39,819 bases of DNA, taken from an uncultured Prevotella sp. GTDB lineage: Bacteria; Bacteroidota; Bacteroidia; Bacteroidales; Bacteroidaceae. Shown piece after piece: positions 16,726 through 23,680 of the stretch. Under the pieces are notes generated by a model. That model searched no databases. It saw only the letters and a program-made list of their open reading frames with translations, and was not told the origin of the DNA. How positions within the stretch are numbered: position 1 is the first letter of the stretch; each line of letters starts with the position of its first letter. The stretch is taken from contig CALZJQ010000008.1 of assembly GCA_945787895.1 (NCBI GenBank), positions 1-39,819 on the forward strand, in the 5' to 3' direction. Made by a program: the position numbers and the translations under genes.

Positions 16726-16863
16726 TCATTTGTATCTGAGAATGAAATTTTCTAAATCTTTCTTCCATTTTGGTCGGTTGAGTGAGTATTCCCGACGCAT
16801 ACACTGCAAAAGCATGCCTGTGTAATATATTCTTTTTATGAAAGTAATATGTTTTTCTTGCAT
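16726..16863 (-). CDS. Possible small basic protein / leader ORF (45 codons)
   Basis: Starts about 18 nt after the predicted transcription start set by the promoter at 16887-16918 and ends 57 nt before the metallophosphatase start. Sequence begins M-Q-E-K-H-I-T-F-I-K-R-I-Y-Y and ends L-E-N-F-I-L-R-Y-K; it is basic with aromatic residues and has no signal peptide. A longer in-frame start at 16917 overlaps the promoter and is unlikely. I recognise no family. It may be a genuine small protein, a regulatory leader peptide or chance. Confidence 0.3.
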   Translation of the reverse strand: MQEKHITFIKRIYYTGMLLQCMRREYSLNRPKWKKDLENFILRYK

Positions 16864-16886
16864 TTTTTTCTTGTATTTGTTGTGTG

Positions 16887-16918
16887 CAAAATTACACATT
16901 TTATGCACATAAACCAAA
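16887..16918 (-). promoter_or_regulatory. Promoter upstream of the metallophosphatase gene
   Basis: On the - strand TTTG (16918-16915), 20-bp spacer, TAATTTTG (16894-16887). Exact consensus match; it gives an unusually long leader (about 210 nt) to the start at 16668. Confidence 0.75.
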
Positions 16919-16985
16919 AAAATACCAATAAAAAAAGAAGTGATTGTGAGAAAAGACTTTGAGGATAGTTTCCCAGAAACAAGTA

Positions 16986-17052
16986 ACCTGACAATTGCGA
17001 TTTGTAGTTGACGGTGTCAATATCCGAAAACAATAAAGCGCAATTGTCAGGT
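16986..17052. repeat. Nested inverted repeat
   Basis: ACCTGACAATTGCG (16986-16999) and its perfect complement (17039-17052) flank 39 bp. Inside the spacer TTGAC-GGT-GTCAA (17008-17020) is a second small inverted repeat. It lies 38 nt beyond the stop of the PEGA gene, so it may end that operon's transcript, although no T run follows on either side. Confidence 0.7.
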
Positions 17053-17090
17053 CATAGGTGGATGTGAGAAATGTCAGGACACATTCTCAG

Positions 17091-18689
17091 TTAGTATGTA
17101 ATGCTTTTGATATTGCTCCTTTTAAGTTTTATGACAGGAGATTTTGCTGTCTTTGCTTTTTTATATGAGACGATGGTAGGAGTATCCTCGCAAACCCAAA
17201 CTTTCATACGTGCTCCTTTCTTAGTCACGATGGTTGCAAGTTTCGGGTTCTTTATGGACGGCTTCTCAGCTTCCGCTCTCATGGATTCCTGTAATTCCCT
17301 TATTTTTGCGAGTTGGGCTTCACGAGCCTTACGTTCCGCTTCCAATCTTGCTTCTTCTGCCGCCTGTTCACGTTGGTCTTGCTCTATGATGCTCGTGAGT
17401 ATATCTCTTGAACCATTGGGGTAGTTTATCAAGAATACTTCTGAAGCAGGTATGGACATCTGTTGTCCTTTGTTCTTTTTCGCTGTGTTATAAATTACGT
17501 TGCCGTTTTCTATTTTGGCGTTATATCCCACTATTTCCCTGCCATCGACACATATTATTGACATTGCTCCTTTAGGTATGTCAATATGCTCTGATGTCGT
17601 GAGAATACGTTCTCCAAATCTGTTGAAAACCACATTTCCACGACTGTAAGATTTAAGCATGAAAATCTCTGTGTTCATGATATAATGCTCAGATGCGCTG
17701 TTGGCTCCGGACTCCATGACAAGGGTTTTCTCATTGTCTGTCTGAATGATTTTTACAGACTGCATACGTCCGTCTCGGAATATGATGTAGTCCAAATCGT
17801 TTTTGAATACTTTGTCAAAGAATTTGTTGATTTTCTGACCAATAGTCTGTTCTTTCTGGTTAGTCCGTGTGGTATTGTCGTTTGCAATGTCAGTATTGGT
17901 ACTCGGATTCGTATTACCACTCTGTCTTGTTGAGGGGGCTGGGTTTTTGCCAGTTACCCGACGTTCAGTATTTACTTCTCTTTTATTGTCTTGTTTATTC
18001 TTTTCTTTTATAGTTGTTTTTGCCTGATTGTCCCTGACAAGTTCCTCAGTGATGGTTCTCGGACTATATTCGTTCAGTTTGACAGTTCCTTCTACAGCAA
18101 TATATCCTTCAGCTGCAATCACATAATTGTGCTCGCCAACAGGCAGTTCGATTTCGATTTTTCCATCTCCACTCACCATTTTGCTGTCAATGATTACTGT
18201 GGCATTAGCCGGAGAGTAGTTGAGGATGAATTTCTGCAGAGTGTTCTTCTCAGGTTCTGCCACAGGTGGAGTAGGCGCACTGCCTGCCTGTCCATCAGAT
18301 GCTGACGGATTCTCGGCTTCTTCCAAGACAATTTCATATACCCTGTTTCCTTCTAAGTCAGAGATGCTATGTTCTTGAAAGACAATATTGACGGGGAGGT
18401 GCTTTTTAAGATGGATACGCATATTACGAGTCCCTTGACACATGTACACTAATTTCTCAGCACCACCATTATCTACAATCTTTCCGATTTTGTTGCCTTC
18501 CACCCTTGCTATCTCGTCTAAGACTTGAACCTTAACGAGAGCGCAAGGTTTTCCGTTGAAATCGTTCCGACGCATATCTGCAGGGATATGGTCAGTTGTT
18601 AGTTTACAGCTCTTTACGACTACATTCTGAGCTGTTGTTGGGATTATGTATTGTAAGAGAAATAATATGAATAATAATCTAAATTTCAT
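17091..18689 (-). CDS. PEGA-domain exported protein
   Basis: A 532-residue exported protein: signal peptide 1-20 (ends T-T-A-Q). An N-terminal domain (about 22-125) with D-F-N-G-K-P-C-A-L-V-K-V and V-Y-M-C-Q-G-T-R resembles the module that precedes PEGA repeats in many Bacteroidetes proteins. A PEGA beta-domain follows (about 152-205, ending L-P-V-G-E-H-N-Y-V-I-A-A-E-G-Y), then a low-complexity Asn/Thr/Gln/Lys linker (215-285), a beta-rich region with an I-I-F-R-D-G-R-M strand, and an Ala/Glu/Arg helix (about 435-475) that is probably a coiled coil. It is the last gene of a five-gene unit whose other products also carry export signals. Function is unknown; PEGA modules usually bind envelope surfaces. 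Confidence 0.85.
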   Translation of the reverse strand: MKFRLLFILFLLQYIIPTTAQNVVVKSCKLTTDHIPADMRRNDFNGKPCALVKVQVLDEIARVEGNKIGKIVDNGGAEKLVYMCQGTRNMRIHLKKHLPVNIVFQEHSISDLEGNRVYEIVLEEAENPSASDGQAGSAPTPPVAEPEKNTLQKFILNYSPANATVIIDSKMVSGDGKIEIELPVGEHNYVIAAEGYIAVEGTVKLNEYSPRTITEELVRDNQAKTTIKEKNKQDNKREVNTERRVTGKNPAPSTRQSGNTNPSTNTDIANDNTTRTNQKEQTIGQKINKFFDKVFKNDLDYIIFRDGRMQSVKIIQTDNEKTLVMESGANSASEHYIMNTEIFMLKSYSRGNVVFNRFGERILTTSEHIDIPKGAMSIICVDGREIVGYNAKIENGNVIYNTAKKNKGQQMSIPASEVFLINYPNGSRDILTSIIEQDQREQAAEEARLEAERKAREAQLAKIRELQESMRAEAEKPSIKNPKLATIVTKKGARMKVWVCEDTPTIVSYKKAKTAKSPVIKLKRSNIKSITY

Positions 18690-18717
18690 TTTTCTGAGGA
18701 CACACTATAGTTTGTCA

Positions 18718-19698
18718 TTATTCCAATGAAGGTATGTTGAAATCCATGATGTTTATGATTTCATCTTTGCCGATCTTCTTTGAACCGATACGGTCAGGTT
18801 GCCATGTACGATAGTGTATTATAGGATCCTGTCCGTCATGGAATTCCCAAATGAGGAGCAGATATCCATCATCTTCATATCTGCTTGATTTCCAATGCTG
18901 GTGCAGCGTGACACCATAATAATTGGGGTTGGCAGGGTGACGCACTACTTCTACATCGCTGAACGTCACCTTGATGTATTCGTTCTTGTCGAAAGTGTTC
19001 TGCAGGCTGCTCATGTATTGTGGTTTCGTCTGTACCTTGTATTTTATTTGTTCGCGCCAAGACTTGTTGTCACTGTTGACCGTTTTCTGTAGAGGTACTG
19101 TTCCTGTAATGATAATTGCATCATCGCTGAAGATGCGGTCGATGGCATCAAGGTCCTTTTCATCGTAGAAACTGCGGTAGTTCTCTACGAAACTGAGGAT
19201 TGTGGTACGGCGCTCGAGGTCAGTGACGGACAATCCTTCTTCCATGATTCTGCCATATACGGCATCGCTTGCCGCCATGGCGAGGCTGGCTATCTGTCCG
19301 TCCTTTGTCAGTCGGATGGTCAATGCGCGCTCCGGTTCGTCGGCATATCCCTCCACCATAGGGTTTACCTGAGTGTATATATTCCTGATGACGTAACCTT
19401 CAGCGGATGTGAGACAACGTTCTACTATCTGATTGTCTTCACACAGGAAATGCAGGTTTTTCCATAGTGCATTCAGCGAATGCTTGCCGCTGAGAGCCAT
19501 ATCGATATTGTCAAGGTCAAGGTCTCTTTCTTGTGCACATGCCCTGTTTATTTCACTCAGGAGTGCTGAGATTCCTTTTTCCATGCGGCTTTTCACCTTT
19601 GTGTTTTGTATTCCTTCTACGATAGTCATTTGGACATCTTGAGCGTTCGCATAGGCCGAAGCCACAAGTAGCAGGGCGAGAAACAAGAACTTTTTCAT
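18718..19698 (-). CDS. Exported protein with NTF2/SnoaL-like domain
   Basis: A 326-residue protein with signal peptide 1-19 (A-Y-A-N-A-Q). The first ~160 residues are not recognised. The second part (about 165-315) looks like an NTF2/SnoaL-like cone fold: I-L-S-F-V-E-N-Y-R-S-F-Y-D-E-K-D-L-D-A-I followed by I-F-S-D-D-A-I-I-I-T-G, a strand V-T-L-H-Q-H-W-K-S-S, and Y-L-L-L-I-W-E-F. Such folds bind small ligands or act as protein modules. It is fourth in the five-gene unit, 24 bp from the preceding gene and 28 bp before the PEGA gene. I cannot name its ligand. Confidence 0.8.
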   Translation of the reverse strand: MKKFLFLALLLVASAYANAQDVQMTIVEGIQNTKVKSRMEKGISALLSEINRACAQERDLDLDNIDMALSGKHSLNALWKNLHFLCEDNQIVERCLTSAEGYVIRNIYTQVNPMVEGYADEPERALTIRLTKDGQIASLAMAASDAVYGRIMEEGLSVTDLERRTTILSFVENYRSFYDEKDLDAIDRIFSDDAIIITGTVPLQKTVNSDNKSWREQIKYKVQTKPQYMSSLQNTFDKNEYIKVTFSDVEVVRHPANPNYYGVTLHQHWKSSRYEDDGYLLLIWEFHDGQDPIIHYRTWQPDRIGSKKIGKDEIINIMDFNIPSLE

Positions 19699-19722
19699 AT
19701 TCGTTTTATTGTGTCGTAATTG

Positions 19723-20475
19723 TTATTTTTTTATAAACCAGATGACTGCCGTCATACTCTGAGGATAGTTGCTCAATGAGTCGGGTGTTCCGAAAATCAT
19801 GTTGGTACGTGTTCCTGATGAGTCCTCTGCGGATAATATGGAGATTATTTCCTGACTGCTCATGTCAAACAAGATCAGGTCAAAGGAAGTATAATCCTCT
19901 ACATCCTTCAGTTTTCCGAACTGCAATACTTGTCCAGTGGAGGTCATAGAGGTGAGCAATTTGTAAACATTACTGAATGTCTTCGCTTCAAAGAGACGCA
20001 GGGTAAAGGCATCAGCGACAAATTTCTCTGGTGGTCGTGAAACTTCCACGGGGATTGTATTTGAAGACTGTTCTGGTACAGACTGTTGATTGGAGTTGTC
20101 GATTGTGCTCACAATTCGTTTTTGGGGAGTAACTCCTTTCTTGATGTCGAGCGCAGTCTTCTTCTCTATGTAAGCAAAACATTGTTTGAGGCTACCTCGG
20201 TTGATGGAAATAACTTCTGCATAGCGAGCAATCTCTTCGACGGTAAACTGCTCTTTGTCATCAAGTTCTGCTTCGATAAAGAGGATAAGTCTTTTTAGGG
20301 CACCTGTTCTTGCCGTGTCGGCATTAGGGTGGGTATATTGATCCCAAAAATACTGGTCGCTTTGGCTCTTTATCGAGTTGATGAGCGATACGAGAGATTG
20401 ATTGCTTCTGTTTTGTGCGCTAAGAATTGCACATCCCCAAAACATGCAAAGTATAATGAAAACTATTCTTCTCAT
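19723..20475 (-). CDS. Exported hypothetical protein
   Basis: A 250-residue protein with a signal peptide (M-R-R-I-V-F-I-I-L-C-M-F-W-G, cleavage near L-S-A-Q). I recognise no domain. The first half is helical (L-K-R-L-I-L-F-I-E-A-E-L) with a Ser/Asn/Gln-rich linker near 120-145. The second half is a mixed alpha/beta segment ending in strand M-T-A-V-I-W-F-I-K-K. Its start overlaps the preceding stop by 4 bp (ATGA), so translation is probably coupled. It belongs to the five-gene exported unit. Confidence 0.75.
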   Translation of the reverse strand: MRRIVFIILCMFWGCAILSAQNRSNQSLVSLINSIKSQSDQYFWDQYTHPNADTARTGALKRLILFIEAELDDKEQFTVEEIARYAEVISINRGSLKQCFAYIEKKTALDIKKGVTPQKRIVSTIDNSNQQSVPEQSSNTIPVEVSRPPEKFVADAFTLRLFEAKTFSNVYKLLTSMTSTGQVLQFGKLKDVEDYTSFDLILFDMSSQEIISILSAEDSSGTRTNMIFGTPDSLSNYPQSMTAVIWFIKK

Positions 20476-21668
20476 GGCAACTTAAATTGTGCGTTGGATT
20501 TTTTTACAGGTGCAGTACCTAACAATTTTGATTTATCAACAGGAGGGATGTACAGATACACATCCGCATCTATTGTTGGATTTTCTTCTGCCAACTGCTC
20601 GATGGTAGTCTTAAGACTGAACAGGTGATTGTATCCTTTAGGCAGGTTACTTGCAAACATTATTCCTTTCGCCTTTCCTTCCTTTATCAAATCGCATGCA
20701 AAGTACATCTCACAGCCATTCTGCCGACAGAAAGATTTCAGTTGGCTAAGAGACATACTGACTTTCTCACGATGATAATTGCTAAGGTGGAAGTCGAGAT
20801 TGATTGTGACATCAGGAACGGAATTGTTGTCGCAAATCATCAGATTGGCAAAAGACTCTGCAGGAAATATCGTATCATTGACTACAACCGGAAGAACAGC
20901 ATCAAGTGTCATTCTCGTCGGTTTCATATTGATTACAGTGTCTATTGTCTCGGAAACCGTAGTAAGTTTGTAGTAAACGTTTTGATTAAGCAGACTGATT
21001 ATGTATGATTTCCCTGGAATGACAAAAAGACCTTCTGTGCCATAAATGCTCAAGTCCTTCTCCTGTACAAGCGGAGGTTGCTGTCTTGAAATGTTGGCTT
21101 GGAATGCTGAAAGGTCTTTTATGAAATCCCTTTCCATGTTTCTGCGGGTGTCATTGTTGAGCAACTCGTACTCTATGGGAATGCCAATGACCGCCACATC
21201 TTTGCTTTCTTTTTTCCAAGTTACAATATATAGCTTGTCATCCATATTCTCTATGGAGCATTCGCATTCCAGCAGATTCTCTCTTGTAAGAATTTCCCAG
21301 TTGCCTTTCTTGAAAATGACTTTTGAAAGGTATAATTGGTTTGGCATGACTTTATATTTCCAATTCAGCACGGCATATTCCAGAAAGTCATATATGGGTG
21401 AGGGTTGAAGGAATCTCATTGCACTGCTGAATAACGGCATCCCAATGTGCTCAACCATACCCATGGGATCTGTTCTCAAATATACCTTGCGTCCGTCTTT
21501 AGCCTTTAGTTCGATTGTCTTTTGGGGGAGAAGAGAGTCGGGTATGACCCGCAGCCCCAGAACTTCAGACGCTTTTTTCAATCGGTCTGCTTTATAGTTC
21601 TGGGCTTGCAGGCATATCCCATTGAAGAGTATGAATGCAACAAGCGTTATACGCTGTAATAATGACAT
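20472..21668 (-). CDS. Exported hypothetical protein
   Basis: A 398-residue protein with a signal peptide (M-S-L-L-Q-R-I-T-L-V-A-F-I-L, cleavage near C-L-Q-A-Q). I recognise no family. The middle is beta-rich, with E-G-L-F-V-I-P-G-K-S-Y-I-I-S-L-L near residue 215 and a repeated strand pattern after it. The C-terminal part has M-Y-F-A-C-D-L-I-K-E-G-K and ends in a Pro/Lys tail. Its start overlaps the upstream stop by one base (TAATG) and its stop overlaps the next start by four, so it is translationally coupled at both ends. That tight packing suggests its product is made in fixed ratio with the TolB/LysM lipoprotein. Confidence 0.75.
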   Translation of the reverse strand: MSLLQRITLVAFILFNGICLQAQNYKADRLKKASEVLGLRVIPDSLLPQKTIELKAKDGRKVYLRTDPMGMVEHIGMPLFSSAMRFLQPSPIYDFLEYAVLNWKYKVMPNQLYLSKVIFKKGNWEILTRENLLECECSIENMDDKLYIVTWKKESKDVAVIGIPIEYELLNNDTRRNMERDFIKDLSAFQANISRQQPPLVQEKDLSIYGTEGLFVIPGKSYIISLLNQNVYYKLTTVSETIDTVINMKPTRMTLDAVLPVVVNDTIFPAESFANLMICDNNSVPDVTINLDFHLSNYHREKVSMSLSQLKSFCRQNGCEMYFACDLIKEGKAKGIMFASNLPKGYNHLFSLKTTIEQLAEENPTIDADVYLYIPPVDKSKLLGTAPVKKSNAQFKLP

Positions 21669-22828
21669 TATTTTGATACTTTAAGTTTCATGCCGGCACT
21701 GATTGTCATCGTTGTCAGACTATTCCAACTTACAACGTCACGTACGGTAATGCCATATTTACGTGCAATGTCAGTGATTGTCTCTCCGCTTTGCACGGTG
21801 TGGTATCTTGGCTGGCTTACGACTGTTGCAGGTCTGGTCTGTACGGCTGGTGTGACTGTCGTGTTGGCAGTATTGACGGTGGTAGCGGGTTTTCCGTAAA
21901 AGAATCTCCATATCTGGAGATGGTCTGCTCTGTCACCACGATCACTGGTAAAATAGATGTTTCCGTCGTTTGCCCAATAAGGATATGAATCGTATGATTC
22001 GTTGATTGTCAGCTGTGTGAGGTTGTTGCCGTTTGTGTCTATGACATACAGGTCATAGTCCTTCTTTTGCGTCTTGGCACATGAGAATACGAGTTTTGTC
22101 CCGTCGGGACTGAAGCAAGGTGCATATACAGAACCCATGCTTGCGTCTGTCAACTGTGTGACGTTGCTTCCATCAGTGTTGCACATGAAGAGACACGTTG
22201 TATAGTTGTCGGGAGCGAACTTTGAAAATGCTATCTTGCTTCCGTCTGGAGAGAATGTCGGATTACAACCTATTCCCAATTGTGTATTTTCATTGGTTCG
22301 CAGATTTTTGACCCAAATTTCCAAAGATTTGATACCTGCACCTCTAAGTCCCTTTGTATATACTATTTTCGAACCATCTCTACTAATACATGGTGAATAT
22401 TCCTCATATTCTGAGGTGTTTGTGATTTGTGTCAAGGCACCGCCCTTTGAAGCATCAATCATGTAGATGTCATTGACGGAACTTCCTGTCAGCCTTCCTG
22501 AGAAGACAACAGTGTTGGTGGCAGCGCAGTAAGAAGGAGCTGAGTTGAAGTTGTGTCCACCAGTAATCTGACTCATAGACATACTGGTTGGTATGTCTTT
22601 ACGATAAATATTCTGGAAGCCAGCTTTATCTTGTACGACAAAAAACAGATTGCGACCATCGTCACCTCCGCAAGGGCTAAAGCAAATATTCTCACTCTCG
22701 TTTATTTTGGTTAATGCCGTGAGGTTCTCTCCGGGAGAATATACGACAAATTTCTTTGCACCACATCCTGTGCATAGTATTGTCAGGATAATTGCTAATG
22801 ATAGCTGAAGGATGATGTTTTTATTCAT
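21668..22828 (-). CDS. TolB-like beta-propeller lipoprotein with C-terminal LysM
   Basis: A 386-residue lipoprotein with lipobox C-T-G-C (Cys22). The body (about 40-320) is a WD40-like/PD40 beta-propeller of the TolB type: C-F-S-P-C-G, C-I-S-R-D-G-S-K-I-V-Y, T-F-S-P-D-G-S-K-I-A-F and C-F-S-P-D-G-T-K-L-V-F repeat with D-I-Y-M-I-D / D-L-Y-V-I-D strands. A Thr/Val/Pro-rich linker (about 320-345) leads to a single C-terminal LysM domain (Y-H-T-V-Q-S-G-E-T-I-T-D-I-A-R-K-Y-G-I). LysM binds peptidoglycan, so the protein probably anchors the unit between outer membrane and cell wall. It is the first gene of the five-gene operon; a candidate promoter is at 22980-23011. Confidence 0.9.
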   Translation of the reverse strand: MNKNIILQLSLAIILTILCTGCGAKKFVVYSPGENLTALTKINESENICFSPCGGDDGRNLFFVVQDKAGFQNIYRKDIPTSMSMSQITGGHNFNSAPSYCAATNTVVFSGRLTGSSVNDIYMIDASKGGALTQITNTSEYEEYSPCISRDGSKIVYTKGLRGAGIKSLEIWVKNLRTNENTQLGIGCNPTFSPDGSKIAFSKFAPDNYTTCLFMCNTDGSNVTQLTDASMGSVYAPCFSPDGTKLVFSCAKTQKKDYDLYVIDTNGNNLTQLTINESYDSYPYWANDGNIYFTSDRGDRADHLQIWRFFYGKPATTVNTANTTVTPAVQTRPATVVSQPRYHTVQSGETITDIARKYGITVRDVVSWNSLTTMTISAGMKLKVSK

Positions 22829-23154
22829 ATTTTCAAGTATTTAGATGTTATAAATAATTCTTGCAGTGTGTGAAAGTTACTAAAGGTCTGTAAGTGTCAA
22901 TGTTTATGACAAATTCCTTTCTTGGATAGTTAGTCAAGTGTTTTTATTTTCTTGTATGGTGACAATTAAGAATTTTTGGCAAAAATACAACATTATTTTA
23001 GTATTTGCAAGAAATTTTCATGATTTTTTGAAGTAAATGCAAAATTTACTCACTTTGTATTATAGTCAGCAGAATTGGTTGTGGTCTGGAAGGGCTAATC
23101 TTTCTGTTTTTGTATGAGAAGTTTCTTATGGATGATAACTGTCTGGCACACCTG
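22829..23154. other. 326-bp intergenic region
   Basis: Between the YjbR-family gene and the five-gene exported operon. It is very AT-rich and holds the operon's candidate promoter. I see no ORF of note, no RNA gene and no strong hairpin. Confidence 0.6.
22980..23011 (-). promoter_or_regulatory. Candidate promoter of the five-gene exported operon
   Basis: On the - strand CTTG (23011-23008), 20-bp spacer, TATTTTTG (22987-22980). One mismatch from the TTTG/TAnnTTTG consensus. It gives a leader of about 145 nt before the start at 22828. Confidence 0.55.
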
Positions 23155-23529
23155 TTAAGAATTGTGAAGCCCATGAGTATTTGCCAGTATCTCTTCCCGT
23201 GTTTTTCGAGGTAGTTTTTTGAAGACGAGGTGGTAGCTGTGGTCTATCAGTGTGCGGATAAGTTCATCGGTGAGAAGACCGAAGAGATTGATTTGATTCC
23301 AATGCTTTTTGTTCATGTGCCATGCTCCAGTAATCTCAGGATGATGTTCTCTCAGTTCCAATGCGTATTCCGGGTCGCATTTCAGTACGAACCACTCGGT
23401 GTTTTCGAGGTCTATCATAGCAAATATCTTGCCTGATACCCTAAAGACGAGTGTCGTCTCATCAAAAGGGAAGTCCTCCGTTGCAGCTGGCAGGGAGAGG
23501 CAGTATTCTCGTATTGTTTCGATGTTCAT
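23155..23529 (-). CDS. MmcQ/YjbR family protein
   Basis: A 124-residue protein of the MmcQ/YjbR family (CyaY-like fold), close to the usual 115-125. It shows the family pattern: M-N-I-E-T-I-R-E-Y-C-L-S-L-P-A-A-T-E-D-F-P-F at the N terminus, V-F-R-V-S-G-K-I-F-A-M near 30-40, F-V-L-K-C-D-P near 47, and a C-terminal H-M-N-K-K-H-W-N followed by helix L-I-D-H-S-Y-H-L-V. The family has been linked to DNA binding in a few cases; the true role is not settled. Its ATG directly follows the A/C-rich arm of a repeat element, and it is the last gene downstream of the S9 peptidase. Confidence 0.9.
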   Translation of the reverse strand: MNIETIREYCLSLPAATEDFPFDETTLVFRVSGKIFAMIDLENTEWFVLKCDPEYALELREHHPEITGAWHMNKKHWNQINLFGLLTDELIRTLIDHSYHLVFKKLPRKTREEILANTHGLHNS

Positions 23530-23680
23530 GGTTGGCGATTGTTGGTTGTAGGTTGTTGGTTGTAGGTTAATAATGTCTTTCTAATGGAGAGTTTATCCTG
23601 AGGAAAAGGCAATCCAACCAACAACCCACAACCAATAACCCACAACCGAAAACCCACAACCCACAACCCACAACCATTAA
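23530..23680 (-). repeat. Intercistronic G/T-A/C repeat element (locus 2)
   Basis: On the - strand, after the S9 peptidase stop there is a G/T-rich run of GGTTGTGGGTT-like units (23675-23613). Then follows a spacer, then an A/C-rich run of ACAACCAAC-like units (23568-23530) that ends at the ATG of the YjbR gene. The arms are complementary. This is the clearest copy of the element. Confidence 0.75.

Larger units (their letters stand above)
16669..17090. other. 422-bp intergenic region
   Basis: Between the metallophosphatase gene and the PEGA-protein gene. It holds a strong - strand promoter (16887-16918), a possible small ORF (16726-16863) and a nested inverted repeat (16986-17052) just past the end of the five-gene operon. 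Apart from these it is AT-rich with nothing else recognisable. Confidence 0.6.
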
